In this document: positions 50,705 to 60,285 of the stretch, in pieces
Layout of the letters: every line of letters starts with the position of its first letter
How positions within the stretch are numbered: the stretch's first letter is position 1
Source: Polynucleobacter duraquae
GTDB taxonomy: Bacteria; Pseudomonadota; Gammaproteobacteria; Burkholderiales; Burkholderiaceae
Reading direction: 5' to 3'
Length of the DNA: 64,000 bases
Assembly: GCF_000973625.1 (NCBI RefSeq)
Contig: NZ_CP007501.1
Span: 496,001-560,000 of the forward strand
The notes under the pieces: model-generated
Database searches by the model: none
What the model was told of the DNA's origin: nothing
Seen by the model: the letters and a program-made list of their open reading frames with translations, nothing else
Made by a program: the position numbers and the translations under genes

Positions 50705-52108
50705 TTATTTGAGCCAACGCAATAGGCGCTCAACACCTTTACCGTAGGGTGGTCTTGCCAACTGAGTGCCACATAAAAAAGGAAGGCCAAAGAAACCGCG
50801 CACCTCTAAAACAGATTTGCGATGACTAAATGCCTCAAAACCTGCTTTGCCATGGTATGCGCCCATACCACTTGTGCCGATGCCCCCAAAGGGTAAATCT
50901 TCTACAGCAGCATGCAAAAGGGTGTCATTGATTGTGACGCCACCAGAGCGAGTTTCATTTAATACGCGCTTCATCGCTTCTTTATTTCTACCAAACCAGT
51001 ACATGGCTAATGGCATTGGGCGCTCATTAATATAGCGGATGATTGAATCGATATCGTTGATTGTCACGATTGGCAGAATGGGGCCGAATACTTCTTCTTG
51101 CATGATCAGCGCACCCTCAGAAACATTTAAGAGTGCTACTGGAGTAAATGGCAGTCCAGTATTGTTCCTTGGGGAAATCAGTGGAATTGCTTGTGCACCA
51201 TGATCTATTGCATCTTGAACGAGTTTTTGCCAGCGTGCAAGCTGCTGCTCATCAATCGGGCCAGTGAATTCTTCTGGGTTAAAAAACTGATTTTGCGCTG
51301 CATTCTGCAGCTCTTGAATAAATGCATTGCAATCACTTTCGCGAATGACGGCGTAATCCGGCGCAATGCAAGTTTGTCCGCCATTCACTAACTTTCCATA
51401 AATGATGCTAGCAGCTGCCTCTTTGAGCTTGGCTGAGGGGTCAACAATTACTGGAGACTTGCCGCCCAGCTCTAAAGTAATTGGGGTTAGGTGATCTGCT
51501 GCCGCACGCATAACCTTTTTTCCAATATCTCCGGAGCCCGTAAAAAATAGATGATCAAAAGGGAGTGCTGCAAAAGATTCTGCAACCTCGGTACCGCCAA
51601 CGCTTACGCAAAATTCAATTGGGTGAAAATATTCTTGAATCAAGGTTGCCAAGAATCCAGAGGTGCGAGAACTTCTTTCTGACGGCTTTAGCCAAACGCG
51701 ATTACCTGCTGCAAAAGCAGCGATCGCTGGCAAAAGTGCTAGTTGTACTGGGTAATTCCAGGGACTCATGATGCCCACGACACCCATAGATTGCATTTGT
51801 GTCCAAGCGTGAGATGAACCCAAAAATCCAGGCGTTGGCACTAGTTGCGGCCTCATCCACTCTTTTAGATTCTGACGAACATGTTTGCAAGCCTGATAAA
51901 TCATTTGAAACTCAAGAAGTCGACTCTCAGTGGGGTGGCGAGTACCAAAATCTGCAGCCAAAACTTTGCAGATTTTTTCTTCATTGGCGGCAATCATTCG
52001 CTCAATACGCCCAATCCGCTCAAGGCGAACCTGTAGGGAGGGGTTCGGTTCTGAGGCATAAGCTGCCTTGATTTCGTCTAATTGAATTGTGAAGCGGTTT
52101 ATCGGCAT
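50705..52108 (-). CDS. Coniferyl aldehyde dehydrogenase-type enzyme
   Basis: NAD(P)-dependent aldehyde dehydrogenase of 467 residues, in the short class 3-like group with CalB. PWNYPVQLALLPAIAAFAAGN, the catalytic Glu in TLELGGKSPVIVD and Cys in NGGQTCIAPDYA are present. The C-terminal part has INDTLLHAAVEDLPFGGIGTSGMGAYHG. Coniferyl aldehyde or medium-chain aldehydes are possible; in humic waters an aromatic-aldehyde role would make sense. No other lignin-catabolism gene is adjacent. Confidence 0.85.
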   Translation of the reverse strand: MPINRFTIQLDEIKAAYASEPNPSLQVRLERIGRIERMIAANEEKICKVLAADFGTRHPTESRLLEFQMIYQACKHVRQNLKEWMRPQLVPTPGFLGSSHAWTQMQSMGVVGIMSPWNYPVQLALLPAIAAFAAGNRVWLKPSERSSRTSGFLATLIQEYFHPIEFCVSVGGTEVAESFAALPFDHLFFTGSGDIGKKVMRAAADHLTPITLELGGKSPVIVDPSAKLKEAAASIIYGKLVNGGQTCIAPDYAVIRESDCNAFIQELQNAAQNQFFNPEEFTGPIDEQQLARWQKLVQDAIDHGAQAIPLISPRNNTGLPFTPVALLNVSEGALIMQEEVFGPILPIVTINDIDSIIRYINERPMPLAMYWFGRNKEAMKRVLNETRSGGVTINDTLLHAAVEDLPFGGIGTSGMGAYHGKAGFEAFSHRKSVLEVRGFFGLPFLCGTQLARPPYGKGVERLLRWLK

Positions 52109-52160
52109 GGGGTTTTATGTAGAGCAAGCAAACGATTGAATAAGGCATTAGGATAAAGCC

Positions 52161-52733
52161 ATGAACGAAACTATTCTCAAAAATCACCAAACTCTCGAGC
52201 GCGCTACTTTAGGCGGTGGCTGTTTCTGGTGTCTGGAGGCGGTTTATCAGCAAATTTCCGGCGTAAGTGCTGTGGTCTCCGGGTATGCGGGAGGGGTAAT
52301 GCCAAATCCGGACTATGACTCTATTTGCTCTGGACAAACAGGGCATGCTGAAATCGTCGACATTTACTTTGATCCGGCGATAGTGTCCTATCGTGATTTA
52401 TTGGAAATCTTCTTTGTGATTCATGATCCAACTACCTTAAATTATCAAGGCAATGACCGTGGAATCCAATACCGTTCGGTGATTTTTACTCACGGCGATA
52501 GTCAAACTGCAACTGCTCATGAAATAGTCAAAGAGTTAGAGGATGCGAAGATTTACTCCAATCCAATAGTGACTCAAATTGATATGGCGCCTGTTATTTA
52601 TCCAGCCGAGGAATATCACCAGAATTATTTTCGTCAGCATCCGGGGCAGGGCTACTGTATGGCAGTCGTTGCTCCTAAGTTAGCAAAATTCAGGGCAAAG
52701 TTTCAATCTCTAATTGCGCCAGAGTTTCGCTAG
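52161..52733 (+). CDS. msrA: Peptide methionine sulfoxide reductase MsrA
   Basis: Protein of 190 residues that repairs methionine-S-sulfoxide in proteins. The active-site GGGCFWCLEAVYQ is present, with GYAGG, GHAEIVDIYFDP and YHQNYFRQHP following the family. The N-terminal 14 residues before ATLGGGCFWC are short and cytosolic. A monocistronic gene divergent from the aldehyde dehydrogenase by 52 bp. Confidence 0.95.
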   Translation: MNETILKNHQTLERATLGGGCFWCLEAVYQQISGVSAVVSGYAGGVMPNPDYDSICSGQTGHAEIVDIYFDPAIVSYRDLLEIFFVIHDPTTLNYQGNDRGIQYRSVIFTHGDSQTATAHEIVKELEDAKIYSNPIVTQIDMAPVIYPAEEYHQNYFRQHPGQGYCMAVVAPKLAKFRAKFQSLIAPEFR

Positions 52734-52762
52734 AGTAACTAGGTCAAGCGTAGTTCAATCTT

Positions 52763-53398
52763 TCACGGCGCTAAGCGAGTAATGCGCCATTGAGCACCAT
52801 CAAGTTGATAGTGAATACGATCATGTAAGCGTGAAGGACGGCCTTGCCAGAACTCAATCTCAGTAGGTTGTAGGCGGTATCCACCCCAGTGCTCTGGGCG
52901 TGGTGGCTTATCTCCAAAGTCTGCTGCAAAACGCTTTTCAGCTTCCTCAAGAAATTCGCGATTGGGAATCTCGGAGCTTTGTGGTGAAGCCCAGGCGCCA
53001 ATTCGAGATGCTGCTGGTCGGGAGTGAAAGTATTCATCGCTCTCGGCAGGACTAACGCGCTCAACCACCCCTTTGATACGAACCTGACGCTCTAGCTCGT
53101 GCCAATGAAATAACAAGGCAGCGTGTGGGCGAGCAGCTAGTTCTTTACCCTTTTGGCTTTCGTAATTGGTAAAGAAGGTGAAACCAGCGCTATCCGCACC
53201 TTTTAGTAAGACAATACGGGCTGATGGATTACCCGCAGAATCTGCAGTTGCCAAAGTCATGGAGTTGGGTTCGGGGCACTCCGCTTTCACGGCCTGATCA
53301 AACCAAACTTGAAATAAATTCAGTGGATTTGGTGAAACCTCAGTCTCTGAAAGCTGACCGAAGGTGTAGTTTTTGCGGAGTTGAGCAATGGAGTCCAT
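52763..53398 (-). CDS. pdxH: Pyridoxamine 5'-phosphate oxidase
   Basis: FMN enzyme of 211 residues that makes pyridoxal phosphate. [51 protein letters not shown] and the C-terminal WRITRLAP are hallmarks. The ATG at 53398 gives the usual [11 protein letters not shown] start; the frame open to 53434 would overlap divergent tcdA. PLP made here serves the decarboxylase in this window, among others. Confidence 0.95.
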   Translation of the reverse strand: MDSIAQLRKNYTFGQLSETEVSPNPLNLFQVWFDQAVKAECPEPNSMTLATADSAGNPSARIVLLKGADSAGFTFFTNYESQKGKELAARPHAALLFHWHELERQVRIKGVVERVSPAESDEYFHSRPAASRIGAWASPQSSEIPNREFLEEAEKRFAADFGDKPPRPEHWGGYRLQPTEIEFWQGRPSRLHDRIHYQLDGAQWRITRLAP

Positions 53399-53420
53399 TT
53401 TTTCAGTATAAAGAGAGTCT

Positions 53421-54170
53421 ATGGTAGAAGACAAGGTAGAAGACAGTTTGGGAGATCGTCGTTTTGGGGGTGTAGCTCGTCTATATGGCCCAGAGCTGCG
53501 TGAGCGTTTTCGTCATGCAACAGTGGTAGTGGCAGGATTAGGTGGAGTGGGGTCATGGGCTGCTGAGGCATTAGCTCGCACTGCCATCGGACATCTCGTC
53601 TTGATCGATTTTGATCACATTGCCGAAAGTAATACCAATCGTCAACTTCATGCCTTGGAGGGTGAGTTTGGCAAGGCAAAAGTACAGGCTATGACTGATC
53701 GCATTCGCCAAATTAATCCTGAAATCATGCTGACTACCCATGATGCGTTTTTGGAGCCAGAAAATCTGGATATCTTGATTCCAGAAAATGCAATTGTTTT
53801 AGACGCGACTGATTCAGTGCAAACCAAGATTGCTTTGGCTGTGTGGGCAAACAAAAATGAGCGTGCTCTAGTGATGTGCGGTGCAGCCGGTGGAAAGTCA
53901 GATCCTACTTCTGTGCGCTGCGATGATCTTTCGCGAACTGAGCAAGATGCCTTGTTAGCAAAGGTGCGTCAAGGCCTTAGACAAGATCATGGCTTTTCTA
54001 GAAATTTGAAAAGAAAAATAGGTATTCGCGCAATTTATTCTCATGAGCCACGCGCGGGAGCTGCTAGTGGTGGTCTTGCCTGCTCTGGTTATGGCTCTAC
54101 CGTAATGGTCACGGCAGCTTGTGGTTTAGCCGCTGCCGCTGAAATTTTGAATCTTATTGCTGCCCAGTAA
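53421..54170 (+). CDS. tcdA: tRNA threonylcarbamoyladenosine dehydratase TcdA
   Basis: E1-like ATP-dependent enzyme of 249 residues that cyclises t6A37 of tRNA to ct6[12 protein letters not shown], the nucleotide-binding [20 protein letters not shown], and [17 protein letters not shown] are diagnostic. It was formerly called CsdL/YgdL. It is divergent from pdxH with only 22 bp between starts. Confidence 0.93.
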   Translation: MVEDKVEDSLGDRRFGGVARLYGPELRERFRHATVVVAGLGGVGSWAAEALARTAIGHLVLIDFDHIAESNTNRQLHALEGEFGKAKVQAMTDRIRQINPEIMLTTHDAFLEPENLDILIPENAIVLDATDSVQTKIALAVWANKNERALVMCGAAGGKSDPTSVRCDDLSRTEQDALLAKVRQGLRQDHGFSRNLKRKIGIRAIYSHEPRAGAASGGLACSGYGSTVMVTAACGLAAAAEILNLIAAQ

Positions 54171-54325
54171 GCCATTCTTTCAAATTCATCTATGAATCCT
54201 TAAGGGGAATCCCTGTAGGAAATTACTGATTCTGATGTCATCCCAGATTTATTAATAGCCTATTAAGCCTGCTCTAATATAGAACGCTCATTTATTACGC
54301 ATCAAATTTATTTGTTTAAATACTT

Positions 54326-54357
54326 TGCGCATTTATATCCCCTAGTGCAGATGCGCA
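54326..54357. promoter_or_regulatory. Inverted repeat upstream of the permease-ald operon
   Basis: TGCGCAT (54326-54332) and ATGCGCA (54351-54357) are perfect 7-bp arms 18 bp apart. With the hairpin at 54377-54397 they suggest operator or leader control of alanine use. Binding protein unknown. Confidence 0.35.
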
Positions 54358-54376
54358 GTCCTCCCTAGACTTTGCC

Positions 54377-54397
54377 TCGTTGGTGATTTACCAACGA
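54377..54397 (+). other. Eight-pair hairpin just before the permease ribosome-binding site
   Basis: TCGTTGGT and ACCAACGA enclose GATTT, giving a perfect stem that ends 7 bases before AAAGGAGG. It may be an operator or an mRNA leader structure. Confidence 0.5.
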
Positions 54398-54418
54398 CAA
54401 ATCGAAAGGAGGTCTCTT

Positions 54419-55801
54419 TTGCAGACTGAACAAACTGGTTTACAGCGCCACCTCAAAGTGCGGCATATTCGCCTCATGGCTTTGGGGTCCACTATTGGCG
54501 TTGGATTATTTCTAGGCTCGGCAAGTGCGATTCAAATCGCAGGACCTTCAATTTTGTTGGGATACCTACTGGCTGGTATCGTAGCCTTCATCGTGCTTCG
54601 CACTTTGGGTGAGATGGCAGTGCATGAACCAGTCGCAGGATCATTTGCGGCTTATGCCAATACTTATGTAGGACCTCTTGCTGGCTACATGGTTGGATGG
54701 GGTTACTGGACCTACTGGATCGTCGTTGGAATAGCCGAAGTTACCGCGGTTGGCATTTATATGGGGATTTGGTTTCCTGATACGCCGCAGTGGATCTGGG
54801 CTTTATCTTCCATTTTGATGATGGGTCTAATTAACCTCATTGCTGTCAAAGTATTCGGTGAGTTTGAATTTTGGTTTGCTCTCATCAAAGTGGTTGCTAT
54901 TGTTGCCATGATTGCCTTGGGTGGCTCAGTCATTTTCTTTGGCTTTACTAATGACTGGAATCCCATTGGCCTTGCTAACTTATGGCAGCACGGTGGCTTC
55001 TTCCCTAATGGCATTAGTGGGATGCTACTCTCTTTGCAGATGGTTCTATTTGCCTATGTTGGCATTGAGATGATTGGTTTATCTGCTGGTGAAGCAGAGA
55101 ATCCACGCAAAACTATTCCGATGGCGATCGACTCATTAGCGTGGCGCATCCTCATTTTCTATATGGGTGCGATTTTTGTCATCTTAGCGATCTTCCCCTG
55201 GAATGAGATTGGACAACAAGGCAGTCCATTTGTGGTGATGTTTGAGCGAATTGGTTTACGCGAAGCGGCTGGAATCATTAACTTCGTAGTCATTACTGCT
55301 GCCTTGTCATCTTGTAATGCCGGCATCTTTAGTGGTGGTCGACTCCTCTATGCACTCTCAGTCAATGGGTACGCACCTTCGCCATTTGCGAAGTTATCAA
55401 AGTATGGTGTTCCACATCGTGCAGTGATGGCTACCGTAGCGGTTTGTATGACTGGCGTAGTGCTGAACTACTTTGTTCCTGATAAAGCATTTCAATACAT
55501 CATGGCCGCAGTGACCTTTATCGGTTTGATGGTTTGGATTGCTATTTTGATCACGCAAATTCAGTTTCGTCGCTCACTGACAAAAGTCCAGGTTGCTGAG
55601 TTGGCATATCGCACGCCTTGGTGGCCCTATTCCTCGTGGTTCGCATTGGCATTTATTGCCCTAGTAGTGGTGCTGATGGGCTTTCATGAGGATGCACGGA
55701 TTGCCTTAGTCTTAGGTCCGTGCTTATTAGGTGTGTATCTCGCCATGTTCTACATCGTTGGCTTGCATCGCAAAACAAAACTGAGTCGTGAATTCAAATA
55801 A
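54419..55801 (+). CDS. Amino-acid permease (APC family, AlaP/CycA-like)
   Basis: Transporter of 460 residues with twelve predicted helices. GSTIGVGLFLGSASAIQIAGPSILLGY is the APC substrate loop and EMAVHEPVAGSFAAYANTYVGP follows the amino-acid transporter pattern. The start is a TTG at 54419: AAAGGAGG at 54405-54412 lies 6 bases upstream, whereas a TTG/GTG at 54380 has no such site. It is 10 bp before alanine dehydrogenase, so alanine, serine or glycine is the likely substrate. Confidence 0.88.
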   Translation: MQTEQTGLQRHLKVRHIRLMALGSTIGVGLFLGSASAIQIAGPSILLGYLLAGIVAFIVLRTLGEMAVHEPVAGSFAAYANTYVGPLAGYMVGWGYWTYWIVVGIAEVTAVGIYMGIWFPDTPQWIWALSSILMMGLINLIAVKVFGEFEFWFALIKVVAIVAMIALGGSVIFFGFTNDWNPIGLANLWQHGGFFPNGISGMLLSLQMVLFAYVGIEMIGLSAGEAENPRKTIPMAIDSLAWRILIFYMGAIFVILAIFPWNEIGQQGSPFVVMFERIGLREAAGIINFVVITAALSSCNAGIFSGGRLLYALSVNGYAPSPFAKLSKYGVPHRAVMATVAVCMTGVVLNYFVPDKAFQYIMAAVTFIGLMVWIAILITQIQFRRSLTKVQVAELAYRTPWWPYSSWFALAFIALVVVLMGFHEDARIALVLGPCLLGVYLAMFYIVGLHRKTKLSREFK

Positions 55802-55811
55802 GGAGACATAA

Positions 55812-56930
55812 ATGATTGTTGGCGTACCTCAAGAAGTAAAAAATAATGAATTTCGTGTTGGCTTGACCCCAGGTAATGTGAGGGGTTTATGTAAGCAAGG
55901 CCATTCTGTCTTAGTGCAACGTGGGGCAGGTGAGCAAATTGGCTTGAGCGATGAATCCTATCGTCTGGCTGGTGCTACATTAATCAATAGCGCTGCTGAA
56001 GTTTTTGCAAAGGCAGAGATGGTAGTTAAGGTAAAGGAGCCTCAACCCCAGGAATGTGCGATGTTGCGTGAGGATCAAATTCTCTTTACCTATTTACACC
56101 TAGCACCAGACCCGCAGCAGACTAAAGCATTGCTCGCATCAGGCGCAAGTTGTATTGCTTATGAAACCGTGACCTCGTTTAATGGTGCATTACCACTTCT
56201 AGCCCCGATGAGTGAAGTTGCGGGCAGAATGTCTATACAAGCAGCCGCTACGCATCTAGAAAAAACAAATGGAGGTTTAGGTATCTTGATGGCGGGTGTA
56301 CCTGGAGTAGCACCTGCAAAAGTGGTGATATTGGGTGCGGGAGTTGTGGGGCGCAATGCTTTGCAGATGGCAGTTGGGATGGGTGCAGATGTTTATATTT
56401 TTGATCGCAATATTGATTGCTTAAGACAGATTGACATACTTTATGGCAATCGTGTGAGAACCTTTTATGCTGATCCACTTTTGGTCGAGCTCGAGGTTTG
56501 TGAAGCAGATGTGGTCATTGGTGCCGTGTTGTTACCTGGTGCTGCAGCCCCAAAACTGGTAACACGCGAGATGGTACGCAAAATGAAGGCGGGTGCAGTA
56601 GTAGTAGACGTAGCGATTGACCAAGGTGGTTGTTTTGAGACATCCAAACCCACTACGCATACTGATCCCACTTTTATCGTGGATGGCGTGCTGCACTACT
56701 GTGTGGCGAATATGCCCGGTGCAGTCGCAAGAACTTCTACCTTTGCTTTGACGAATGCAACTTACCCTTTCATTGAAGCCTTGGCAAATCGGGGTATGGT
56801 GAAGGCGTTCTCGCATGATCATCATCTTCGCAATGGTTTAAGTGTGCACCGAGGTCAGCTCACATCCGAGCCAGTTGCTAAAGCGCAAAGAGTAGATTTT
56901 GTATTGGCGGAAGAATTATTGGCTGCCTAA
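55812..56930 (+). CDS. ald: Alanine dehydrogenase
   Basis: NAD enzyme of 372 residues that interconverts alanine and pyruvate plus ammonia. MIVGVPQEVKNNEFRVGLTP at the start, VKVKEPQPQE with a catalytic lysine, the Rossmann GAGVVGRNALQMAVGMGADV and HYCVANMPGAVARTSTFALTNAT are diagnostic. A clear AAGGAG precedes the ATG. Together with the upstream permease it forms a unit for taking up and deaminating alanine. Confidence 0.97.
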   Translation: MIVGVPQEVKNNEFRVGLTPGNVRGLCKQGHSVLVQRGAGEQIGLSDESYRLAGATLINSAAEVFAKAEMVVKVKEPQPQECAMLREDQILFTYLHLAPDPQQTKALLASGASCIAYETVTSFNGALPLLAPMSEVAGRMSIQAAATHLEKTNGGLGILMAGVPGVAPAKVVILGAGVVGRNALQMAVGMGADVYIFDRNIDCLRQIDILYGNRVRTFYADPLLVELEVCEADVVIGAVLLPGAAAPKLVTREMVRKMKAGAVVVDVAIDQGGCFETSKPTTHTDPTFIVDGVLHYCVANMPGAVARTSTFALTNATYPFIEALANRGMVKAFSHDHHLRNGLSVHRGQLTSEPVAKAQRVDFVLAEELLAA

Positions 56931-56960
56931 TGGTTTGATTGCAGTCCTATGGTGGAGTGT

Positions 56961-56991
56961 CTTGGGGGTCTAGGCTCCCAAGCTTTCCTCT
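56961..56991 (+). terminator. Terminator-like hairpin after ald
   Basis: CTTGGG and CCCAAG form a stem with a 10-base loop followed by a pyrimidine-rich stretch ending in TCTATT. The T-run is interrupted, so strength is uncertain. Confidence 0.5.
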
Positions 56992-57003
56992 ATTATCCTA
57001 AGA

Positions 57004-57579
57004 ATGGACCTATCTGCATTAGTAATTTCTACCGGCGTCGTCGCTCTTGCGGAGATGGGTGATAAAACCCAATTACTCTCTTTGATGTTGGCTGCGCGTT
57101 ATCCAAAGCAGGCGCTCGCCATTATTGGTGGGATATTCATCGCAACAATTGCTAATCATGCGTGTGCGGCTTTACTGGGGCATTGGCTCACTACTTTTAT
57201 GAGTCCAGATCTGCTCAAGTGGATTTTGGGCTTAAGCTTTTTGGGAATAGGTCTCTGGCTCTTGGTGCCTGATCATATTGATGATGCAGCTGGATCAAAA
57301 GTAGCCGATAGAGCTTTTCAGGTATTTATGCTGACGGTCGGACTCTTTTTCTTAGCTGAGATGGGAGATAAGACCCAAATCGCTACGATCGCCTTGGGTG
57401 CAAAATATTCCGATGTCTTTTCTGTGACGGTTGGCACTACTTTGGGGATGATGCTGGCGAATGCCCCAGCAGTTTGGATTGGGCAAAAATTCACGAATCG
57501 TATGCCCATTCAGTGGGTACATGCGGTTGCCGCTGTCACCTTCATCGCCATTGGTATTGCTACTCTTATTTGGGGTTAG
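57004..57579 (+). CDS. GDT1/TMEM165 family (UPF0016) cation transporter
   Basis: Membrane protein of 191 residues with six predicted helices in two repeats. Each repeat has the family motif EMGDKTQ (AEMGDKTQLLSLMLAARY and AEMGDKTQIATIALGAKY). Members move manganese or calcium; bacterial MneA/MntX-like members export manganese. No yybP-ykoY manganese riboswitch is visible upstream. A possible terminator hairpin of ald lies in the short gap before it. Confidence 0.92.
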   Translation: MDLSALVISTGVVALAEMGDKTQLLSLMLAARYPKQALAIIGGIFIATIANHACAALLGHWLTTFMSPDLLKWILGLSFLGIGLWLLVPDHIDDAAGSKVADRAFQVFMLTVGLFFLAEMGDKTQIATIALGAKYSDVFSVTVGTTLGMMLANAPAVWIGQKFTNRMPIQWVHAVAAVTFIAIGIATLIWG

Positions 57580-57612
57580 GTCGAATTTTTCCATGGGGCT
57601 TAAAATTACCTT

Positions 57613-60222
57613 ATGAAAACTGATCTGCCACAGAGCTTTCGCAGGCTCGAATACCGCGCTTCCAATTACACCTTTTCACAAGTTGATCTAGACATTGCTT
57701 TAGATCCTGCTAGGACGATAGTGAAGAGCCGATTAGAAGTTCTGCCTGGCGCTAGTCATGAGGCTGGTACACCTTTAGTTCTGCAGGGCTATGAACTTGA
57801 ATTCGTGAGTTTGCGCATTAATGGTGAAGCCCATCGCCAGTTTGAACTGAATCCAGAAACACTGACTATCCATGCTTTGCCGAATGAGGGTAAGCAAGCT
57901 TTCATTGTTGAGATTATCTGCGTATGTGTACCTGAGAAAAATACCTCGCTCATGGGCTTATATGTTTCCAACGGGAATTTCTTTACCCAGTGCGAAGCTG
58001 AGGGGTTCAGAAAGATTACATACTTCCTCGATAGACCTGATGTGATGGCGCGTTATCGCGTGACTCTTCGTGCTCGTGAGTCAGAATGCCCAGTGTTGTT
58101 ATCGAACGGCAACCTCATTAGTGCTGAAAAATTACCGAATGGTTGGCACAGCGCTGTTTGGGAAGATCCGTTTCCAAAACCATCTTATTTGTTTGCCTTG
58201 GTTGCCGGAAAACTGGAATGCATAGAAGAAACCATCACTACAGGCAGCGGTGCAAAAAAGTTATTACAGATTTGGGTTGAACCACATGACTTGAAAAAGA
58301 CCCGTCACGCAATGGATTCTTTAATTGCCTCAATTCGTTGGGATGAGAAACGCTATGGCCTGGAGTTAGATCTGGAGCGCTTCATGATTGTGGCAGTTGG
58401 TGATTTCAATATGGGTGCGATGGAAAATAAGGGCCTGAATATATTTAATACTAAGTATGTCCTCGCTCAAGCAGAGACTGCAACCGATGCCGACTTTGCC
58501 AACATAGAAAGCGTCGTAGCTCATGAGTACTTTCATAACTGGACCGGCAATCGAGTTACCTGTAGGGATTGGTTTCAGCTTTCATTAAAAGAAGGTTTAA
58601 CTGTATTTCGAGATCAAGAGTTCTCTGCAGATCAGATGGGGACTGAGTCTGGTAGAGCGGTAAAGCGCATTGAAGATGTGCGCTTATTGCGTCAACTACA
58701 GTTTCCAGAAGATGCGGGGCCAATGGCACATCCAATTCGTCCAGACGAATACCAAGAGATCAATAATTTCTACACCGTCACTGTATATGAAAAGGGTGCA
58801 GAAGTAGTGCGGATGTATCAAACTCTATTGGGTGTTGAGGGTTTCCGTAAAGGCATGGATTTGTACTTCCAGCGTCATGATGGTCAAGCAGTTACCTGCG
58901 ATGATTTCTTGGCTGCCATGGCTGATGCCAATGGCCGCGATCTTTCCCAGTTTAAAAACTGGTACAGCCAGGCCGGTACTCCTCAGGTCAAGGTGGAGGA
59001 ACTCTATGATGCGGATAAAAAGCAATATCAAGTGACTTTGACGCAAAGCCCCTCAGCAAATACAGCGCACAAAGATAGTAAGCTTTTTCATATTCCACTG
59101 AAGATGCGTTTACTAACATCTGAAAATGACCAGCTTGAAACTTTGTTGGAGTTAACACAAGGTCAGCAAGCCTGGACTTTTGATCAGGTGATGAGCCGTC
59201 CAGTGTTATCGATTAATCGCAATTTCTCAGCCCCGATTAATTTAGATTTTGATCAAAGTGAGGCCGACCTACTCACCATGTTCTCGAGTGATGATGACGC
59301 CTTCAATCGTTGGGAGGCTGGTCAGAAACTGGCAATGCAAATGATTCTGGGTAATCGTTTGCCTGATAAAGCGCTGATTGAGGCTTATCGCACTTTGTTG
59401 ACTGATTCGAACTTAGATCCCGCGTTCAAAGAGCTGGCGCTGACCCTTCCTGCCGAGACTTATCTATATGAGCAGTGTGCGAGCGTTGATCCACAACAAA
59501 TTTATCATGCGCGTCGTGCTTTCCGTCATGCTCTAGCTAGTGAGTTACGCATCGAGTGGGCAGCGCTCTATCAGCAGATGCAAACGCCAGGACCATTTAA
59601 TCCAGATGCAGCAAGCGCTGGTAAGCGCGGCTTAAAGAATCTGGCGTTAAGTATGTTGCTTGAAGCGGACCCTTTGATCTGGGCGCCAATGGCAGTCAAT
59701 CAGTATCAGAATGCTGACAACATGACTGATCGATATGCTGCTTTAGCTGGCTTAGCCATTCATGGATCAAAATCAGCGACTGCTTGTTTGGAGGATTTTT
59801 ATTCCCGGTTTGCTGACGATGCTTTAGTCATTGATAAATGGTTTGCATTGCAATCAAGCAGACCCCCAGTCGAAAATGCTGAATCGACATTGAATGAAGT
59901 CAAGCGCTTGCGTGAGCACGAAGCCTTCAAGATGAATAACCCCAACCGAGTTCGCAGCGTCATTCATGCTTTTTGTATGAATAATCCCGCTAGCTTTCAT
60001 CAGGCAGATGGCAGTGGTTATGCATTTTGGGCTGAATCCGTTTTGGCCTTAAACCTCATCAATCCTCAGGTTGCCGCTCGTTTAGCTAGGGGATTAGATC
60101 GCTGGCGTCAATTTGCCAAGCCTTATCAAGACCATATGCTGGCAGCCCTAAAGCAGGTTGCGGCTTGCGAAACCCTCTCTCCAGATGTGAAAGAGGTGGT
60201 TTCAAAGGCTTTGGGTAATTAA
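57613..60222 (+). CDS. pepN: Aminopeptidase N
   Basis: Zinc M1 aminopeptidase of 869 residues, full length. The exopeptidase motif GAMENKG and the zinc site HEYFH (His304, His308) with Glu327 in KEGLTVFRDQEFSAD are present. The opening FRRLEYRASNYTFSQVDLDIALDP matches the PepN N-terminal domain. It degrades peptides broadly in the cytoplasm. It starts 33 bp after the GDT1 gene on the same strand. Confidence 0.96.
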   Translation: MKTDLPQSFRRLEYRASNYTFSQVDLDIALDPARTIVKSRLEVLPGASHEAGTPLVLQGYELEFVSLRINGEAHRQFELNPETLTIHALPNEGKQAFIVEIICVCVPEKNTSLMGLYVSNGNFFTQCEAEGFRKITYFLDRPDVMARYRVTLRARESECPVLLSNGNLISAEKLPNGWHSAVWEDPFPKPSYLFALVAGKLECIEETITTGSGAKKLLQIWVEPHDLKKTRHAMDSLIASIRWDEKRYGLELDLERFMIVAVGDFNMGAMENKGLNIFNTKYVLAQAETATDADFANIESVVAHEYFHNWTGNRVTCRDWFQLSLKEGLTVFRDQEFSADQMGTESGRAVKRIEDVRLLRQLQFPEDAGPMAHPIRPDEYQEINNFYTVTVYEKGAEVVRMYQTLLGVEGFRKGMDLYFQRHDGQAVTCDDFLAAMADANGRDLSQFKNWYSQAGTPQVKVEELYDADKKQYQVTLTQSPSANTAHKDSKLFHIPLKMRLLTSENDQLETLLELTQGQQAWTFDQVMSRPVLSINRNFSAPINLDFDQSEADLLTMFSSDDDAFNRWEAGQKLAMQMILGNRLPDKALIEAYRTLLTDSNLDPAFKELALTLPAETYLYEQCASVDPQQIYHARRAFRHALASELRIEWAALYQQMQTPGPFNPDAASAGKRGLKNLALSMLLEADPLIWAPMAVNQYQNADNMTDRYAALAGLAIHGSKSATACLEDFYSRFADDALVIDKWFALQSSRPPVENAESTLNEVKRLREHEAFKMNNPNRVRSVIHAFCMNNPASFHQADGSGYAFWAESVLALNLINPQVAARLARGLDRWRQFAKPYQDHMLAALKQVAACETLSPDVKEVVSKALGN

Positions 60223-60285
60223 TCGATTCAGAACAGGGCAAAATAGAGCCATCGCAGAACCAACCCCATTTCGGAGAAATTTCTT

